The notes beneath the pieces were generated by a model. It made no database searches and was not told the DNA's origin. It was given only the letters and a program-made list of their open reading frames with translations. From a bacterium (GTDB lineage: Bacteria; Armatimonadota; UBA5829), in the NCBI GenBank assembly GCA_021373255.1, contig JAJFTD010000041.1:26516-90515 (forward strand): a stretch of DNA of 64,000 bases, in the 5' to 3' direction. A program made the translations under genes and the position numbers. Of the stretch, positions 60,907-64,000 are shown piece by piece. Every line of letters begins with the position of its first letter. The stretch's first letter is position 1.

Positions 60907-61908
60907 ATGAATATAGCAGTTCTCGGTTCTGGAAGCTGGGGTACCGCCCTGGCGATTCTTCTCGGTAAAAAGGAATACTCTGTCACACTATGGAGCAGGC
61001 GCGACGACCTCGCGCGGGCTATCGAGCGTGATCGAGAAAATACGCAGTATCTGCCCGGTGCAAGGCTTCCCGACACCATCACCAGCACATCGTGCCTAGA
61101 CCGTGCGTTGGATGGTTGCCAGGTCTTGGTGCTTGCCGTCCCCAGCGCGGGAGTCCGCGAAGTGGCGGATACCATATCAGGCAAGGTGAGTCCTGATACG
61201 CTATTGATTCACGCAGGCAAGGGACTGGAAAGTGAGTCAGGGCTTCGAGGTTCCGAGGTCATTGCTCAGGAGCTTGGCGAGGAGATCGGACATGGGTGCG
61301 TGGCGCTGTCCGGGCCGAACCTGGCAGTTGAGCTTGCTAATGATGTGCCTACCGCCACTGTGGTCGCGTGCTCCGATATGGACAGAGCCGCGAGAGCTCA
61401 GGAGCTGTTCTCTTCCCCGAGCCTGCGCGTCTATCGCAATCCCGATATCGCAGGTGTAGAGCTTGGCGGCGCGATTAAGAACGTGTTCGCCATCGGCGCC
61501 GGCATATCAGATGGCCTCGGTTATGGCGATAACACCAAGGCCACCATGGTTACACGCGGCCTCATGGAGATGACCCGGCTCGGCACTGTTCTAGGTGCTG
61601 ACCCCAGGACATTCACCGGCCTTTCCGGCTTTGGTGACCTTATGGCAACCTGTGCGAGCAGACTATCAAGGAACCTGCGCCTCGGTCTGATGCTGGGGCA
61701 GGGGAACAGCCTCGCCGCAAGCCTTAAATCCCTGGGCCAGGTCGCTGAGGGCATGCCTACCTGCGAAGCCGCCTACCTCCTCAGCCGCAAACACGGCGTC
61801 TACATGCCCATCACAGAGCAGATTCATGCACTTCTCTTTGAAGGCAAATGCCCCGAGCAAGCTGTTTTGGACCTGATGACACGTGATCAAAAGGAAGAGA
61901 TTTGCTAG
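60907..61908 (+). CDS. gpsA: NAD(P)-dependent glycerol-3-phosphate dehydrogenase GpsA
   Basis: 333 residues. Rossmann motif MNIAVLGSGSWGTALAILLG, LAVPSAGVREV, HAGKGLES, SGPNLAVELANDVPTA, catalytic Lys region GVELGGAIKNVFAIGAGISDGLGYGDNTKA, FTGLSGFGDLMATCASRLSRN and EGMPTCEAAYLL. It reduces dihydroxyacetone phosphate to sn-glycerol 3-phosphate for phospholipid synthesis. Downstream lies a 48-nt double-palindrome element. Confidence 0.97.
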   Translation: MNIAVLGSGSWGTALAILLGKKEYSVTLWSRRDDLARAIERDRENTQYLPGARLPDTITSTSCLDRALDGCQVLVLAVPSAGVREVADTISGKVSPDTLLIHAGKGLESESGLRGSEVIAQELGEEIGHGCVALSGPNLAVELANDVPTATVVACSDMDRAARAQELFSSPSLRVYRNPDIAGVELGGAIKNVFAIGAGISDGLGYGDNTKATMVTRGLMEMTRLGTVLGADPRTFTGLSGFGDLMATCASRLSRNLRLGLMLGQGNSLAASLKSLGQVAEGMPTCEAAYLLSRKHGVYMPITEQIHALLFEGKCPEQAVLDLMTRDQKEEIC

Positions 61909-61950
61909 ATGATTCTATTTTTTGCTTGACAACCAGCTAACCCCTGATCG

Positions 61951-61998
61951 TCCCGGATCTGTGATCCAGAACGCCCGTCTTCCGGGTCTGTGACCCGG
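61951..61998 (+). repeat. 48-nt double-palindrome element
   Basis: Same 21+10+17 layout: core GGATC-TGT-GATCC (61955-61967, outer arm degraded at one pair), spacer CGCCCGTCTT, then CCGGGTC-TGT-GACCCGG at 61982-61998. It lies after gpsA. Confidence 0.8.
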
Positions 61999-62136
61999 TT
62001 CTCCCTCTCGCTCGTACAATTACCGGAACTTGCAAAATACACCGTTACGTATATTAACCGCCCATCGTAGTGGGGTATATAAGATAAGGATGTGCTTGCA
62101 GCCGGGCGTAGCCGGCTAATTAAAAAGAAGCGCAAT

Positions 62137-62173
62137 CAACTGCGGTGGTCGGTCTACAGGACCGGAGCAGTTG
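62137..62173 (+). promoter_or_regulatory. Structured leader of the small zinc-ribbon gene
   Basis: Stem CAACTGC / GCAGTTG (62137-62143 with 62167-62173) closes an internal loop and an inner hairpin CGGTC/GACCG. Its base abuts the GAGAGG ribosome site at 62175-62180. A GC-rich AGCCGGGCGTAGCCGGCT motif precedes it. Confidence 0.5.
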
Positions 62174-62188
62174 CGAGAGGTAATGGAT

Positions 62189-62362
62189 ATGCGTTGCAAA
62201 TGTGGAAATGAAATAACCCATGTACCGGAGCACCTTGAGGGCTTGGCGAACTGGGTATGCCATCAATGCAGCAATATGTCTCCGCGGGCTAATCCAGCAA
62301 CCACAACCGGAGAGTCCGCCGCCAGGAAAGAATCCATTGACCGCAAGAAAAAAGCGGCCTAA
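62189..62362 (+). CDS. Small zinc-ribbon protein
   Basis: 57 residues from ATG 62189 with GAGAGG 8 nt upstream; earlier in-frame starts overlap the leader hairpin. Two Cys pairs (CKCGNE and CHQCSN) form a single zinc ribbon, and the basic tail (ARKESIDRKKKAA) may contact nucleic acid. Family not recognised. A terminator follows. Confidence 0.65.
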   Translation: MRCKCGNEITHVPEHLEGLANWVCHQCSNMSPRANPATTTGESAARKESIDRKKKAA

Positions 62363-62388
62363 TAAAATACAATTAAGCTATATGTTAG

Positions 62389-62420
62389 GGGGTTGATCTT
62401 GATAGATCGGCCCCTTTATT
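62389..62420 (+). terminator. Rho-independent terminator of the small zinc-ribbon gene
   Basis: 10-bp stem GGGGTTGATC / GATCGGCCCC (two G-U wobbles) with a 6-nt loop, followed by TTTATT. Confidence 0.75.
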
Positions 62421-62519
62421 GTAAGTCCGGCACGATATTCGAGTGATTGACCCCCGGATTGATGCGGGTATGCTTTCTGCGCATATTGGAACCATACAGA
62501 TGTGTCAGGAGGCTTGGGC

Positions 62520-63167
62520 ATGAGGATAATACTTCTCATTATGGCTTTATTGTCGCTGGTTATCTTGGCTGGTTGTGGCTCATCGAATGGCGATGGCGGC
62601 GGAGGCCAACAGAATTCAGTCAACATTCAAAACAGCCAGGTAACTCCAAAAAATGTAAACGTTGATGTAGGAGATTCAGTGCGCTGGATCAACCTGGATA
62701 GCATACCGCACCAGGTTATCAGCGGAACTCTGCTAGAGTCGGGGAGTCCTACAACTATTCACCCCATTGTCATTTCCGGTTCTGGATTCTCTCCACAGGT
62801 ATCGCAGATTAACTTTGGAGAAACGATTAGGCTTTCTAATACACGCACCGTGAGTATGAATGTCAATGTCGTTAACGATGCTGGCCAAGTAGTGGAGGTT
62901 CTCTCTATACCACAAGGTGGGCAAATAGATTACCAGTTTCCCTCGGCTGGCGCGTTTAGCCTCAAAGATACCAGCGGCTTGTTACTCACTGCAACTGTAA
63001 TAGTCTTTGGTACGCCGAACCCAAATGGCATATTCCAAAGTGTTACTTTGGGCACTGGTGATACCTTTACGGTCCAGTTCGACACGCCCAATACGTATAA
63101 CTACTTCGTCCTAAACGCAAACAACCCAAATCAGAGTTTCATGACTGGGACGGTTACAGTGCAATAA
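62520..63167 (+). CDS. Cupredoxin-fold-like lipoprotein without copper ligands, copy 1
   Basis: 215 residues from ATG 62520 with AGGAGG 8 nt upstream. Lipobox VILAGC, Gly-rich linker, then a plastocyanin-like domain: VNVDVGDSVRWINLDSIPHQVISGTL keeps the first His. The distal segment that normally reads G-x-Y-x-Y-x-C-x-x-H-x-x-M is FPSAGAFSLKDTSGLLLTATVIVFG, so Cys, His and Met are replaced by Asp, Gly and Leu. A second beta domain (FQSVTLGTGDTFTVQFDTPNTYNYF) fills the C-terminus. It may have lost metal binding and serve as a structural or ligand-binding lipoprotein. Confidence 0.7.
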   Translation: MRIILLIMALLSLVILAGCGSSNGDGGGGQQNSVNIQNSQVTPKNVNVDVGDSVRWINLDSIPHQVISGTLLESGSPTTIHPIVISGSGFSPQVSQINFGETIRLSNTRTVSMNVNVVNDAGQVVEVLSIPQGGQIDYQFPSAGAFSLKDTSGLLLTATVIVFGTPNPNGIFQSVTLGTGDTFTVQFDTPNTYNYFVLNANNPNQSFMTGTVTVQ

Positions 63168-63200
63168 AAGCATAAATTAGTCAAAAGCATGAGTTAGTTA

Positions 63201-63229
63201 TTGACAGCCAAGCAGAGGGACGTTAACAT
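63201..63229 (+). promoter_or_regulatory. Promoter of the second cupredoxin-like lipoprotein gene
   Basis: TTGACA (63201-63206), a 17-bp spacer and TAACAT (63224-63229), the same boxes as at 9121-9149. Confidence 0.7.
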
Positions 63230-63274
63230 GACCCTGCGGTATGTTGACCGCAAATATTTGCAGGAGCTGTGTTG

Positions 63275-63919
63275 ATGTCCCGGTTTTCTTTAATTTTTCT
63301 ACTGGCTGTATGCCTTATCTCCGGTTGTGGTGGTTCTTCAGGCACGGCTGATCGAACTACAACCGTGAATATCGAATCAAGAAAGTTCAGCCCATCGGTT
63401 ATACCTGTAACTCAAGGCGACCGAATCAGATTTGTTAATACAGATAGCCATGCCCATACTATCGTGAGCGGCACTCTCGCCGCCACACGCAGCCCTGTTA
63501 CTCACGATCCTATTTCATATTCCGTTGCTATTGGATTCTCAAGAACGAATATACAGGGGAATCTGGGTGATACTATCATCTGGCGCAATGATACTACAGA
63601 TGACTTCTCAATGGAGGTTATAAACGATACTGGAGATGTGGTTGTAAGTAAGACTATCCCCAAAACGCAGGAATATTCATTCAAAGAATTTCCTCAGGCA
63701 GGCTGTTATACTTACCGGAAGATGGGCTCAACAACGGTAAAGGGAACCGTTATTCTATATGGCATCCCAACCCCGGATGGAGATTTCCAGAGCATGTCAC
63801 TGGTAACAGACCGCACATTCTCCACCCTCTTCACTATCCCGGGCACGCACAAGTTCTACATTCTGAACGAATCCGATCCGAATAAGAGCTTCATCACCGG
63901 CAGTGTAATCGTGCGATAA
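63275..63919 (+). CDS. Cupredoxin-fold-like lipoprotein without copper ligands, copy 2
   Basis: 214 residues from ATG 63275 with CAGGAG 8 nt upstream. Lipobox CLISGC, then TVNIESRKFSPSVIPVTQGDRIRFVNTDSHAHTIVSGTL with a His-rich first ligand site. The distal segment FPQAGCYTYRKMGSTTVKGTVILYG aligns to cupredoxins without gaps but has Lys, Ser and Val where Cys, His and Met bind copper. The Cys just before Tyr is shifted and is not the usual ligand. It is a paralogue of copy 1 with its own promoter. Function unknown. Confidence 0.7.
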   Translation: MSRFSLIFLLAVCLISGCGGSSGTADRTTTVNIESRKFSPSVIPVTQGDRIRFVNTDSHAHTIVSGTLAATRSPVTHDPISYSVAIGFSRTNIQGNLGDTIIWRNDTTDDFSMEVINDTGDVVVSKTIPKTQEYSFKEFPQAGCYTYRKMGSTTVKGTVILYGIPTPDGDFQSMSLVTDRTFSTLFTIPGTHKFYILNESDPNKSFITGSVIVR

Positions 63920-63939
63920 AGCTTTTTAATCTCTGATGG

Positions 63940-63987
63940 TCCTGGGTCTGTGACCCAGGACCCACCTATTGCGGATCTGTGATCCGC
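63940..63987 (+). repeat. 48-nt double-palindrome element
   Basis: Perfect 9-bp arms TCCTGGGTC / GACCCAGGA around TGT (63940-63960), a 10-nt spacer CCCACCTATT, then GCGGATC-TGT-GATCCGC (63971-63987). Confidence 0.85.
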
Positions 63988-64000
63988 TCCCCATTCCCAA

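Overview
The window is a 64 kb piece of a bacterial chromosome of moderate, slightly GC-rich composition. Genes lie on both strands in short operons, and TTG and GTG starts are frequent. Taxonomy is inference only. The gene set suggests an uncultured diderm of the Armatimonadota or a neighbouring group: an HndC/HndD-type [FeFe] hydrogenase, DUF1559-type pseudopilin-like proteins, three pilT paralogues, an RsbV/RsbW/SigB-like stress module, many small lipoproteins and zinc-ribbon membrane proteins, a papain-family secreted protease and a histone-H1-like Lys/Ala-rich protein. No rRNA or phylogenetic marker is present to settle this.

Layout. 1-2830: the end of an electron-bifurcating-type [FeFe] hydrogenase operon. 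2891-4743: an AT-richer two-gene island on the minus strand (a CD-NTase/SMODS nucleotidyltransferase and a SLATT-type 2TM protein, a CBASS-like pair). It is bracketed by ~0.12 kb direct repeats and lies next to tRNA-Ala(GGC). 4962-11734: an exported protein, three tandem PilT ATPases, a SurA/PpiC-type foldase and RsmI. 11706-21919: SpoIID, PyrK-PyrD, a C39-like lipoprotein, a large papain-like protease and a PIG-L deacetylase. Then come tRNA-Ser(GGA), zinc-ribbon proteins, a phasin-like protein, an AarF/UbiB kinase, RarA, DUF948/YtxH proteins and RsbV-RsbW-sigma. 30366-34455: a divergent alanine racemase, a FemAB transferase and two pseudopilin-like paralogues. 34501-34984: one small transcription unit with two short membrane-protein frames, each carrying a single in-frame UGA. 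35181-42214: a Liv-type ABC importer operon with an embedded GH130 gene and a terminal PaaK ligase. 42338-55034: hydrolase, monooxygenase, HAD phosphatase, dGTPase, GT-C transferase, RDD/DUF2752 proteins, GlyRS, DUF4349 protein and an NtrC-type two-component system. 55236-63919: lipoproteins, a Yip1-TPR protein, DAHP synthase behind a highly structured 5' region, the H1-like protein, a canonical alanine racemase, GpsA and two cupredoxin-fold lipoproteins lacking copper ligands.

The most unusual signals are these. (1) Two adjacent homologous mini-membrane-protein genes have UGA at the same alignment column, and each has a hairpin whose loop starts exactly 20 nt after the UGA. This is the pattern expected of bacterial selenocysteine (SECIS) recoding, while UGA is a normal stop elsewhere in the window. 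(2) The repeat-bracketed SMODS-SLATT cassette. (3) A dispersed 48-nt double-palindrome element (five copies plus one half copy) whose arms change in a compensatory way. (4) A second family of ACGCA-phased short repeats at eight loci, one inside pyrK. (5) A multi-helix RNA-like structure upstream of DAHP synthase. All functional statements come from reading translated sequence and recalling family motifs; no database search was run.
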